Shown: piece after piece, positions 1 to 5,207 of the stretch
How positions within the stretch are numbered: position 1 is the first letter of the stretch
How the letters are laid out: each line of letters begins with the position of its first letter
From: Desulfobacterales bacterium
Lineage (GTDB): Bacteria; Desulfobacterota; Desulfobacteria; Desulfobacterales; Desulfosalsimonadaceae
Length of the DNA: 5,207 bases
Reading direction: 5' to 3'
NCBI GenBank assembly: GCA_018334855.1
Contig: JAGXLE010000119.1
Span: 1 to 5,207 of the forward strand
Notes under the pieces: model-generated
The model's database searches: none
Told to the model about the DNA's origin: nothing
Seen by the model: the letters and a program-made list of their open reading frames with translations, nothing else
Position numbers and translations under genes: made by a program

Positions 1-624
1 CACGAATTTTGCCGGTATTTTTTTGATTACATCCGCCAGCTTGCCCGCGGATTTGGGGGAAACCGGCCGACCCATCTTGCGCAAAGTCACCAACCCGGCT
101 GCATCCACGTCCATGCCGATCACTCCGGCTCCGGCAGCCAGCGCCTTGTCAGTTTTGGCAAACAGCTCGTCATCCTCCCACGGCTTGATAAACGGAATTC
201 CCCGGCCGTCAAGTTCCTTGATCGCGGCAAATCCGCTTTCATGAATAACCTCCGGCACGCCGTCTCCGGTACATCCCAGGGTGCCGGCTTCGGCACAGGC
301 CGAAAGCTTGGCGGAAATATAATCCTCCTCTGGCATGCCGCCGCCCATGTTAAAGGAGACTCCGCCAATGGGCGCGGCCATTACCGGCATGGATAAATCG
401 AATCCAAGCAATGAAAGGCCGAGCTCCGGTTCGGCAGCATCATGGAGGCACCGCATATTGAGCTTGATCTCAGACAGGGCCCCTATATTATCCTTAAAAC
501 CTGAACCGGTTCCAAGCCCTCCCATTCCAGGCACTTCCCCGGCACAGGCACGCCCGTCGCAAACCGGACAAACCCGGCAGTAGCCTTTCATAAGGCTCCG
601 CGCTTTTTCACGAATTTCCTTCAT
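1..624 (-). CDS. FMN-dependent alpha-hydroxy-acid dehydrogenase/oxidase-like protein, 5' part (runs off left edge)
   Basis: An open frame of 208 codons starts at ATG 624-622 and has no stop before base 1, so the C-terminal part is outside the window. A GGAG Shine-Dalgarno (634-631) sits six bases before the ATG. The N-terminus has a cysteine cluster, YCRVCPVCDGRAC (C16, C19, C22, C27), followed by a glycine-rich PGMGGLGTGSGF. Then come TIM-barrel-like segments: MPVMAAPIGG (79-88), TGDG (119-122), GIPFIKP (142-148) and GVIGMDVDAAGLVTL (167-181). These resemble the FMN_dh (lactate oxidase/glycolate oxidase) fold, in the short cytosolic subgroup seen in Clostridia and Desulfobacterota. FMN binding and oxidation of a 2-hydroxy acid are family inferences, and the substrate is unknown. 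The catalytic His/Arg region would lie in the missing C-terminal part. The Cys cluster could bind metal or Fe-S (inference). The gene lies 65 bases downstream of the small selenoprotein gene on the same strand. Confidence 0.82.
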   Translation of the reverse strand, partial: MKEIREKARSLMKGYCRVCPVCDGRACAGEVPGMGGLGTGSGFKDNIGALSEIKLNMRCLHDAAEPELGLSLLGFDLSMPVMAAPIGGVSFNMGGGMPEEDYISAKLSACAEAGTLGCTGDGVPEVIHESGFAAIKELDGRGIPFIKPWEDDELFAKTDKALAAGAGVIGMDVDAAGLVTLRKMGRPVSPKSAGKLADVIKKIPAKFV

Positions 625-661
625 TTTTCTCTCCGCGTTTTTAAATGGTCTCCGTACGGAA

Positions 662-677
662 AAGGCAAATCAGCCTT
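662..677 (-). terminator. Weak hairpin between the selenoprotein gene and the FMN gene
   Basis: In the 65-base gap, the minus strand has a 5-bp stem AAGGC/GCCTT with a six-base loop, and the next two bases extend the run to TTTT. Twelve bases after the stem comes the perfect palindrome TCCGTACGGA (651-660). The hairpin could attenuate or partly terminate the selenoprotein transcript, but the stem is short and the T run is minimal. Read-through into the FMN gene is equally likely. Confidence 0.2.
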
Positions 678-689
678 ACCGGATGGAAA

Positions 690-887
690 CTAAATACGGT
701 CGCAGGGCACATCTCCAAGCAGCTCCTCCAGGTCCTCGTCAATGGCCCCGGCCAGTTCATCCAGTGTAAACCGGGCGCCGCATGCACGGCAGCGCAGAAA
801 GGTTCTGGTTCAGGTACGATTGATGCGCAATTGTGCATTTTCACACTCCGGGCAGACAACATTTACATATGGTCGAAAATAACCCAT
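690..887 (-). CDS. Small dual-CxxC selenoprotein (in-frame TGA = selenocysteine at codon 26)
   Basis: The frame starts at ATG 887-885 and ends at TAG 692-690, 65 residues, with one in-frame TGA at 812-810. The part before the TGA reads MGYFRPYVNVVCPECENAQL and then RINRT. The part after it reads TRTFLRCRACGARFTLDELA and ends GDVPCDRI. The first CxxC is C12-C15, the second is C33-C36, and Sec26 lies between them, with one more Cys at 62. The uninterrupted continuation, the matching second CxxC and the acidic C-terminal helix (DELAGAIDEDLEELLGD) argue that TGA is read as selenocysteine. A SECIS-like hairpin follows it. The layout matches a small family I know as 'dual CXXC motif small (seleno)protein', described from comparative genomics and of unknown function. 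Two CxxC pairs suggest a zinc-ribbon-like fold, and a redox or metal role for Sec is inference. Only a weak GAG ribosome site (896-894) precedes the ATG. An alternative is a 25-residue peptide ending at TGA, or a decayed gene. Confidence 0.83.
761..808 (-). promoter_or_regulatory. Putative bacterial SECIS hairpin inside the selenoprotein gene
   Basis: The stem-loop begins two bases after the TGA (812-810). On the minus strand three perfect 4-bp stems stack: CCAG (808-805) with CTGG (764-761), AACC (804-801) with GGTT (772-769), and GCCG (790-787) with CGGC (780-777). The apical loop is TGCATG (786-781). An internal loop separates the middle and apical stems, and a 4-base bulge (768-765) separates the outer two. 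The apical loop lies about 23 bases after the TGA and contains G residues, in keeping with known bacterial SECIS elements bound by SelB. The loop overlaps the codons for the second CxxC motif, so it is constrained both as protein and as RNA. I paired it by hand and calculated no energies. Confidence 0.62.
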
Positions 888-921
888 GATTATCTCTTTT
901 ATTCAAACATCAAAGCAATAC

Positions 922-950
922 AGATTACGATTCCTTTTCCTTCTTGACAA
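922..950 (-). promoter_or_regulatory. Possible promoter for the selenoprotein gene
   Basis: On the minus strand TTGTCA (950-945) is followed after 17 bases by TAATCT (927-922), which would start RNA about 28 bases before the selenoprotein ATG. The -35 matches consensus at 5 of 6 positions but the -10 at only 3 of 6, so this is weak. It overlaps the -35 box of the divergent thioesterase promoter. Confidence 0.2.
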
Positions 951-973
951 AACCCAACTCCCTGTTCATTAAT
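944..973 (+). promoter_or_regulatory. Possible promoter for the thioesterase gene
   Basis: A perfect -35 hexamer TTGACA (944-949) is followed after 18 bases by ATTAAT (968-973), a 4 of 6 match to the -10 consensus, in an A/T-rich stretch. RNA would start near 980, about 55 bases before the preferred TTG start at 1037. The TTG that opens the longest reading frame is part of this -35 box, which argues against translation starting there. Confidence 0.35.
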
Positions 974-1024
974 TATATAACAGTAAAAGGGATTCTGTTC
1001 AACATTACAACATCATATGCAGGC

Positions 1025-1029
1025 GGGAG
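1025..1029 (+). promoter_or_regulatory. Ribosome binding site that fixes the TTG start at 1037
   Basis: GGGAG lies seven bases before TTG 1037-1039, an ideal distance. The alternative in-frame TTG at 944 is preceded only by pyrimidine-rich sequence, and there is no in-frame ATG before the conserved domain. Confidence 0.6.
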
Positions 1030-1036
1030 TTCTGAT

Positions 1037-1498
1037 TTGGAGCGAAAATATGCGGGAAACGATGCGGCTGAATACGAGGAACTAAGTCCGGAAATTAAAA
1101 AGGCGATTTTTGAAAGAACAGGAAAACAGATCCCCTTCTGGAATCTTCTGGGAATCGAGCTTGTGGAACTGAAAAAAGGCTGGTCCAGGCTCAGGCTCCC
1201 CTTTGCCGGCAAGCTTGCCAACGCAGGCGGTATAGCACACGGCGGTGCGGTTTTTTCAGCTGCCGATTCTGCTGTAGGCACCGCCCTGGTAAGCATTGCC
1301 GCAGAAAATGAATCAATAAGCACAATTGAAATGAAAATCAATTACATAAAAGTATTTGGGCAGGGAGACATCTACGCCGAGGCATTTATTGTCCATAAAG
1401 GAAAAAACACAGCACTGGGAGAAGTGGAAGTAACAGACGACAGAGGCAATCTTGTAGCAAAAGCAACAGCCACCTATGCTGTAATCAAAAGGAAATAG
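1037..1498 (+). CDS. PaaI-family hotdog-fold acyl-CoA thioesterase
   Basis: From the TTG start the protein has 153 residues, a normal length for single-domain PaaI-like thioesterases. The long frame from TTG 944 would add 31 residues with no family resemblance. The N-terminal helix (LSPEIKKAIFERTG) leads into PFWNLLGIELVELKKGWSRL. The hallmark GGIAHGGAVFSAADSAVG follows at 64-81, with H68-G69-G70 and D77 in the place of the catalytic acid of PaaI enzymes. The C-terminal half (TIEMKINYIKVFGQGDIYAE, then GEVEVTDDRGNLVAKATATY) fits the remaining hotdog strands. The family hydrolyses acyl-CoA thioesters, often of aromatic or medium-chain acids, in the cytosol. The substrate here cannot be read from the sequence. 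The gene is divergent from the selenoprotein gene and is followed by a 138-base A/T-rich gap with no clear terminator. Confidence 0.88.
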   Translation: MERKYAGNDAAEYEELSPEIKKAIFERTGKQIPFWNLLGIELVELKKGWSRLRLPFAGKLANAGGIAHGGAVFSAADSAVGTALVSIAAENESISTIEMKINYIKVFGQGDIYAEAFIVHKGKNTALGEVEVTDDRGNLVAKATATYAVIKRK

Positions 1499-1549
1499 CA
1501 GCAATTATTTTCTCCATATTTTTTAACAGTCTCGTAATTTTTTAACCTC

Positions 1550-1578
1550 TTGACTTTTTTGTTTGAAATATCTATTCA
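1550..1578 (+). promoter_or_regulatory. Likely promoter of the 117-residue gene
   Basis: TTGACT (1550-1555) is followed after exactly 17 bases by TATTCA (1573-1578). The -35 matches at 5 of 6 positions and the -10 at 3 of 6. The surroundings are A/T-rich and the predicted RNA start falls about 50 bases before the ATG at 1637. The -10 lies inside a perfect palindrome, which suggests control by a repressor. Confidence 0.45.
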
Positions 1579-1586
1579 ATGAATAG
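1572..1586. promoter_or_regulatory. Operator-like 15-bp palindrome CTATTCAATGAATAG
   Basis: A perfect inverted repeat has 7-bp arms (CTATTCA / TGAATAG) around a single central A. It covers the presumed -10 element, a classic place for a dimeric helix-turn-helix repressor. Which regulator binds is unknown. The downstream gene encodes a winged-helix-like protein, so autoregulation is possible but unproven. Confidence 0.45.
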
Positions 1587-1636
1587 TCATAACTCTGAAC
1601 CCTTTTTCAACTCAAACCCCGGACAAGGAGAGACTA

Positions 1637-1990
1637 ATGACTCAAAAAAAAAGAAACCCCAGTTTTGATTCCATGGTCAAGTACTTTTTAAAGCACTACA
1701 ATATTGCCACCAAACAGGATATCAACCGTCTTACCCAGAAAATAGAGGGCCTGCAGAAAAGCCTTCAAAAAATGGCCGGAACACAAAAATCCGCCTTCAG
1801 GCAGGAAAAAAACAAATCCGCCTCAGATGTGGTGTTAAACGTAATAAAAGATATAGGCAACGGCGCAGGCATTGCCGATATTAAAGCCAAAACCGATTAT
1901 GACGACAAAAAGCTTAGAAACATCATATACAGGCTAAACAAGCAGGGCAAAATACAGAGGAAAAAACGAGGCATATACATTCCCGAATAA
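1637..1990 (+). CDS. Conserved-looking small protein: coiled coil plus C-terminal winged-helix-like domain
   Basis: The gene encodes 117 residues. AAGGAG (1625-1630) six bases before the ATG makes the start secure. I do not recognise a named family. Residues 10-48 are helical with a clean heptad run (I29, L32, I36, L39, L43, M46), suggesting a dimeric or trimeric coiled coil. A basic, Lys/Gln-rich linker follows (about 48-62). Residues 63-117 look like a winged helix: helices at 63-72 and 78-85, a recognition-type helix YDDKKLRNIIYRLNKQG (88-104), then a basic hairpin KIQRKKRGIYI (105-115). The LRNIIYRLNKQGKI segment resembles MarR-type and AbiEi-type N-terminal DNA-binding modules. The protein is strongly basic, with no signal peptide or membrane segment. 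A small oligomeric DNA-binding or nucleoid-associated protein is the best inference. It has its own promoter with an operator-like palindrome, and a hairpin overlaps its stop codon. Confidence 0.75.
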   Translation: MTQKKRNPSFDSMVKYFLKHYNIATKQDINRLTQKIEGLQKSLQKMAGTQKSAFRQEKNKSASDVVLNVIKDIGNGAGIADIKAKTDYDDKKLRNIIYRLNKQGKIQRKKRGIYIPE

Positions 1991-2018
1991 TCGGGACAAG
2001 CCGTTTTTCCCATTTTTT
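1981..2018 (+). terminator. Hairpin at the stop codon followed by T tracts
   Basis: TCCCGA (1981-1986) and TCGGGA (1991-1996) form a perfect 6-bp stem around a 4-base loop that contains part of the TAA stop. T5 (2004-2008) and T6 (2013-2018) follow, but the first T tract begins seven bases after the stem, so it is not a textbook intrinsic terminator. It probably marks the end of the transcript of the 117-residue gene. Confidence 0.4.
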
Positions 2019-2032
2019 ATACCCGCCTTACA

Positions 2033-2105
2033 AACCGGTTCTGCGGCCCGCAGGCTGCCGCAGCCGCCCCTTTAATGCTCCGGCAAAACCGCACCCGGCC
2101 GGCCG
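2033..2105. repeat. Cluster of short GC-rich inverted repeats in the intergenic region
   Basis: Three elements lie close together. They are the palindrome AACCGGTT (2033-2040), a 7-bp stem CTGCGGC/GCCGCAG with a 9-base loop (2041-2063), and the palindrome CGGCCGGCCG (2096-2105). The middle stem has an alternative fold, GGCTG/CAGCC with a 3-base loop (2053-2065). No frame here looks like a gene. Their role is unknown: a transcription boundary, a REP-like element or chance in GC-rich DNA are all possible. Confidence 0.35.
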
Positions 2106-2115
2106 TTGTCTCCCT

Positions 2116-2145
2116 TTGACTTTACCCGGGCTGGTCGAATATGAT
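2116..2145 (+). promoter_or_regulatory. Sigma70-like promoter of the M16C peptidase gene
   Basis: TTGACT (2116-2121) and TATGAT (2140-2145) are separated by 18 bases, and each matches consensus at 5 of 6 positions. RNA would start near 2152, giving a leader of about 55 bases. It is the best-matching promoter in the window and makes the peptidase an independent transcription unit. Confidence 0.55.
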
Positions 2146-2194
2146 ATCCGTCTTTTTCATGTTAGCGGCACTTTTTAAAGACACCAAGATATAT

Positions 2195-2198
2195 GGAG
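2195..2198 (+). promoter_or_regulatory. Ribosome binding site selecting the ATG at 2208
   Basis: GGAG lies nine bases before ATG 2208-2210. The upstream in-frame ATG at 2193 overlaps this GGAG and has no good site of its own. The shorter start is therefore preferred, which removes the five residues MEKNI. Confidence 0.5.
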
Positions 2199-2207
2199 AA
2201 AAACATA

Positions 2208-5195
2208 ATGCAGGATAACGCAGATCCGAAAAATCCCGGGCTGAAAACCGGGGACCGGATTTCCGGCTACCGGGTTGAAAAAATAATTGAACTACCGGAA
2301 ATCGGCGGTTTTTTTTACGAGCTCGAGCACCTGCCCACCGGGGCGCAGCACATCCACATCAGCCGGCCTGACCCGGAGAATGCTTTTGCAGTGGTTTTCA
2401 AGACCGTACCCGGGGATTCCACCGGGGTGGCGCATATACTTGAACATACGGTTCTTTGCGGCTCGAGCAAATACCCGGTGCGCGATCCGTTTTTTTCAAT
2501 GATGAAGCGCAGCTTAAGCACCTTCATGAATGCATTGACCGCTTCGGACTGGACCATGTATCCATTTTCAACACAGAATGAAAAAGACTACTACAACCTG
2601 ATGTCAATATATCTCGACGCCGCATTCTTTCCCCGCCTGGACAGGCTCAGCTTCAAGCAGGAAGGCCATCGCCTGGAGCCCGAACCGGATCCGGAAACAG
2701 GAAAAGAGCGGCTGGTATATAAGGGCGTGGTCTACAATGAGATGAAAGGAGCCATGTCATCTCCGGACCAGGTAATGGCGCGTTCGCTTCTAAACGCCCT
2801 GTATCCCGACACCACCTACAGCCACAACTCCGGCGGAGAGCCCGAACAGATTCCAGGTCTCACCCACCAGCAGCTCGTTGAATTCCACAGACACCATTAT
2901 CATCCGAGCAATGCATTTTTCTATACCTACGGCGAACTTCCCCTGGAACCCCGACTCCGGTTTATCGAGGATACGGTCTTAAAGCAATTCTCAAAGATCG
3001 AGCCGGACACCGGGGTCCCTTCCCAGCCAAGATGGAGCGAGCCGAAAACCGCCGTTTATTACTACCCGGTCGATCCGGAAGAAGACACCCGAAAAAAAGC
3101 CCAGGCCTGTCTTGCCTGGCTGACCGCAGACATCAGAGATGATTACGAAGTTCTGGTATTATCAGTACTCGAACAGGTGCTTATCGGCAATCCCGGGGCC
3201 CCGCTGCGAAAAGCGCTCATGGATTCCGGCCTGGGAAGCACTTTAAGCGATGCAAGCGGACTGGACTCGGAAAACAAGGACACCATGTTTGCCTGCGGCT
3301 TAAAGGATGTAAATCCTGAGGATGCGGAAAAAATTGAAAAAATTATATTCGACGTCCTTGCCGGACTTGCGGAAAAAGGCGTTGAGCGCCGTCTTGTGGA
3401 ATCTGCCATCCACCAGATTGAATTTCACAGAAAAGAGATAACCAACACTCCGTTTCCTTACGGAGTAAAGCTGCTTTTGCGCTTTTGCGGGGACTGGCTC
3501 CATAAGGGAGACCCGGCTGTTGCCCTCAAGTTCGACCGGCTGCTTAAACGCTTTTTCCATGAACTCGATACAACCGATCTTATGGAAAACAGGATACGGA
3601 AATACTTTATAGACAACCCACACCGGGTGCGCATGACCCTGGAGCCCGACCCTGAACTCTACGAAAAACGCAGGGGAAAAGAACAGCAGGAGCTGGCTGC
3701 CATAAAGGAGAAACTGGGTCCCGGGGAAATTGAAAAACTAAGAAAAGACGCAGAAGAACTGCGCAGGCTCCAGGAGTCAGACGAGGATCTTTCCTGCCTG
3801 CCGAACCTGGAAATGGAGGACATCCCGCCAGACATCCGGGTCATGCATTCCTCGGGCAGCATGGAAAATATTCCAACAGACCTCTATGACCAACCTACAT
3901 CCGGAATTCTATATTACACCACGGCCTTCGGCATCCGGAATCTCGACCCGGAACTCATCCCCATGGTGCCGCTTTTCTGTTATGCCATGACACAGTGCGG
4001 CACCTCGGACTACGACTACGTGGAGCTGGCCAGAAGAATTGATCAGTACACCGGCGGCCTGGGCTTTTCGGTAACCGCTGCAAACCGGTTTTTTGAAAAC
4101 AATTCTCCCTGCCTTCCGATGCTGACCGTTTCGGCCAAGTGTTTGTCCAGAAACATAGGAGACACTTTCGAACTGCTCGGAGATCTGACGGAAAAGTATG
4201 ATTTTTCAGACCTGGAGCGGCTGGGGCATCTCCTGATGGAAGTGCGATCGGACATGGAATCAAGCGTAATCCACAACGGCCACCGCCTGGCAATCTCGCT
4301 TGCGTCGCGCAATTTCTCAAAAGCCAGTGCCTTAAACGAAACCTGGCAGGGCATACACCAGCTGCAGAACCTTAAAAACCTTACCGAAAATCTCGATACA
4401 CCGAGGCTTGAGAAGATCGCCGGCGACTTTTCCCGGATAGCGGACACGGTTTTCAGGCAAAACAATTTCAGGGCAGCATTAATCGGACAACAGGAGGATC
4501 TGGATACAGCCGGAAAACATGTTCAATCTCTTTACAAAAGGATGAAACCAGCCGATGAAGGGTGCGGATTTGATCCGCCCGAATTTAATTTTGATCCCGG
4601 GCTTACCCGCGAAGGATGGGCCACTTCCACGGCGGTTTCCTTTGTAGCCCGGGTGGTCGAGACCAACCGGCTGGACCACGAGGACGCCCCGGTGCTTGCT
4701 GTAATAAGCAAGCTGCTCAAATCCATGTTTCTGCACAGGGAAATCCGGGAAAAGGGCGGCGCTTACGGCGGATTTTCAGTCTACCAGATGGAAAACGGGC
4801 TGTTTTGCTTTGCATCCTACCGAGATCCGCACGTTGTAAACACCCTGCAGGTATACGAGGCTGCAGCCGAATTTATCAACTCCGGCGACTATGACCGGGA
4901 AAATATCAAAGAGGCCATTTTACAGGTATGCTCGGATATAGACCGGCCGGACCCGCCTGGACCCGAGGCTACAAAATCGTTTTACCGCAAACTCATCGGG
5001 CTCTCAGACGATCTGCGGCGCAGGTTCAAACAAAAACTTCTTGAAGTAAACCTGGAACAGGTACAGGCTGCGGCTGAAAAATACTTCGGCAATCCGGGAC
5101 AAAAATCCGCAATTGCCGTAATCTCCAGCGAAGACCAGCTCAAGGCCGCAAACCGGGAGCTTCATGCCCGGGCCTTAGATATTAAAAGGATTTAA
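2208..5195 (+). CDS. M16C zinc metallopeptidase, presequence protease (PreP)-like
   Basis: The complete protein has 995 residues from ATG 2208 (1000 from ATG 2193), the usual length for PreP-type M16C peptidases. The inverted zinc motif HILEH (H76, E79, H80) supplies two His ligands and the catalytic Glu. The third ligand is E178 in VVYNEMKGAMSSPD. The PreP-typical NALTASDWTMYPFSTQN lies between them. A charged helical linker (about 484-543, ending in LPNLEMEDIPPDI) joins the two halves of the clam-shell. The inactive C-terminal half keeps the substrate-binding pair in REKGGAYGG (R847, Y853), with the same six-residue spacing as plant PreP. There is no signal peptide or membrane helix, so it should be cytosolic. 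The family cleaves unfolded peptides of tens of residues in an enclosed chamber without ATP, and a bacterial housekeeping role in peptide turnover is the likely inference. It has its own promoter, and only 12 bases follow its stop in the window. Confidence 0.95.
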   Translation: MQDNADPKNPGLKTGDRISGYRVEKIIELPEIGGFFYELEHLPTGAQHIHISRPDPENAFAVVFKTVPGDSTGVAHILEHTVLCGSSKYPVRDPFFSMMKRSLSTFMNALTASDWTMYPFSTQNEKDYYNLMSIYLDAAFFPRLDRLSFKQEGHRLEPEPDPETGKERLVYKGVVYNEMKGAMSSPDQVMARSLLNALYPDTTYSHNSGGEPEQIPGLTHQQLVEFHRHHYHPSNAFFYTYGELPLEPRLRFIEDTVLKQFSKIEPDTGVPSQPRWSEPKTAVYYYPVDPEEDTRKKAQACLAWLTADIRDDYEVLVLSVLEQVLIGNPGAPLRKALMDSGLGSTLSDASGLDSENKDTMFACGLKDVNPEDAEKIEKIIFDVLAGLAEKGVERRLVESAIHQIEFHRKEITNTPFPYGVKLLLRFCGDWLHKGDPAVALKFDRLLKRFFHELDTTDLMENRIRKYFIDNPHRVRMTLEPDPELYEKRRGKEQQELAAIKEKLGPGEIEKLRKDAEELRRLQESDEDLSCLPNLEMEDIPPDIRVMHSSGSMENIPTDLYDQPTSGILYYTTAFGIRNLDPELIPMVPLFCYAMTQCGTSDYDYVELARRIDQYTGGLGFSVTAANRFFENNSPCLPMLTVSAKCLSRNIGDTFELLGDLTEKYDFSDLERLGHLLMEVRSDMESSVIHNGHRLAISLASRNFSKASALNETWQGIHQLQNLKNLTENLDTPRLEKIAGDFSRIADTVFRQNNFRAALIGQQEDLDTAGKHVQSLYKRMKPADEGCGFDPPEFNFDPGLTREGWATSTAVSFVARVVETNRLDHEDAPVLAVISKLLKSMFLHREIREKGGAYGGFSVYQMENGLFCFASYRDPHVVNTLQVYEAAAEFINSGDYDRENIKEAILQVCSDIDRPDPPGPEATKSFYRKLIGLSDDLRRRFKQKLLEVNLEQVQAAAEKYFGNPGQKSAIAVISSEDQLKAANRELHARALDIKRI

Positions 5196-5207
5196 ACCTA
5201 AATTGAG

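Noticed and set aside
120..583. Small frames at 120-368 (minus) and 335-583 (plus)
   Set aside because: Both are out-of-frame shadows of the FMN enzyme gene, whose frame is open from 624 to the window edge and shows clear family motifs.
641..862. A 73-residue minus-strand frame overlapping the selenoprotein gene
   Set aside because: It is offset from the frame that carries CPEC, CRAC and the CDRI end, has no ribosome site, and its protein has no recognisable pattern.
690..887. Reading the TGA as a frameshift or a decayed pseudogene
   Set aside because: The frame before and after the TGA is the same, so no shift is needed. The downstream part is intact up to a TAG, and a hairpin sits exactly where a SECIS is expected.
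645..947. A 100-residue plus-strand frame antisense to the selenoprotein gene
   Set aside because: It is a shadow of the minus-strand gene. It lacks a ribosome site and extends into the divergent promoter region.
1499..1636. A terminator after the thioesterase gene
   Set aside because: There are T runs but no stem of useful length before them, so no intrinsic terminator can be supported.
3955..4736. Several minus-strand frames of 64-140 residues within the peptidase gene
   Set aside because: They are antisense shadows of a well-conserved G/C-rich coding sequence and lack ribosome sites or domain-like patterns.

Overview
The window reads as chromosomal DNA from a Gram-negative anaerobe, most likely a sulfate-reducer-type Desulfobacterota (Desulfobacterales-like). 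This is inferred from the gene types and from a small selenoprotein gene; no marker gene is present to settle the taxonomy. There are five protein genes. No rRNA, tRNA, insertion sequence or CRISPR array was seen.

Left part, minus strand (1-887). The 5' two thirds of an FMN-dependent alpha-hydroxy-acid dehydrogenase/oxidase-like gene runs off the left edge. Its N-terminus carries a four-cysteine cluster. Upstream of it lies a 65-codon gene that ordinary ORF calling misses, because codon 26 is an in-frame TGA. The reading frame continues past the TGA with a second CxxC motif and ends at a TAG. Directly after the TGA the sequence folds into a hairpin of the kind expected for a bacterial SECIS element. 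I read it as a small dual-CxxC selenoprotein, and it is the most interesting object in the window.

Middle part, plus strand (888-1990). A divergent intergenic region with promoter-like boxes leads into a PaaI-type hotdog thioesterase. Its best start is a TTG at 1037 behind a good Shine-Dalgarno site. Next comes a 117-residue protein with a coiled-coil N-terminal half and a winged-helix-like C-terminal half. It has its own promoter, and a perfect 15-bp palindrome overlaps the -10 position. This middle part is visibly more A/T-rich than the flanking genes.

Right part, plus strand (1991-5207). A 217-base intergenic region holds a hairpin after the small gene, a cluster of short GC-rich inverted repeats, and a good sigma70-like promoter. 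It is followed by a complete 995-residue M16C zinc metallopeptidase of the presequence protease (PreP) type, with all expected active-site residues.

The genes do not form one pathway. The two minus-strand genes may be co-transcribed and share a cysteine/redox theme. The three plus-strand genes each appear to have their own promoter.
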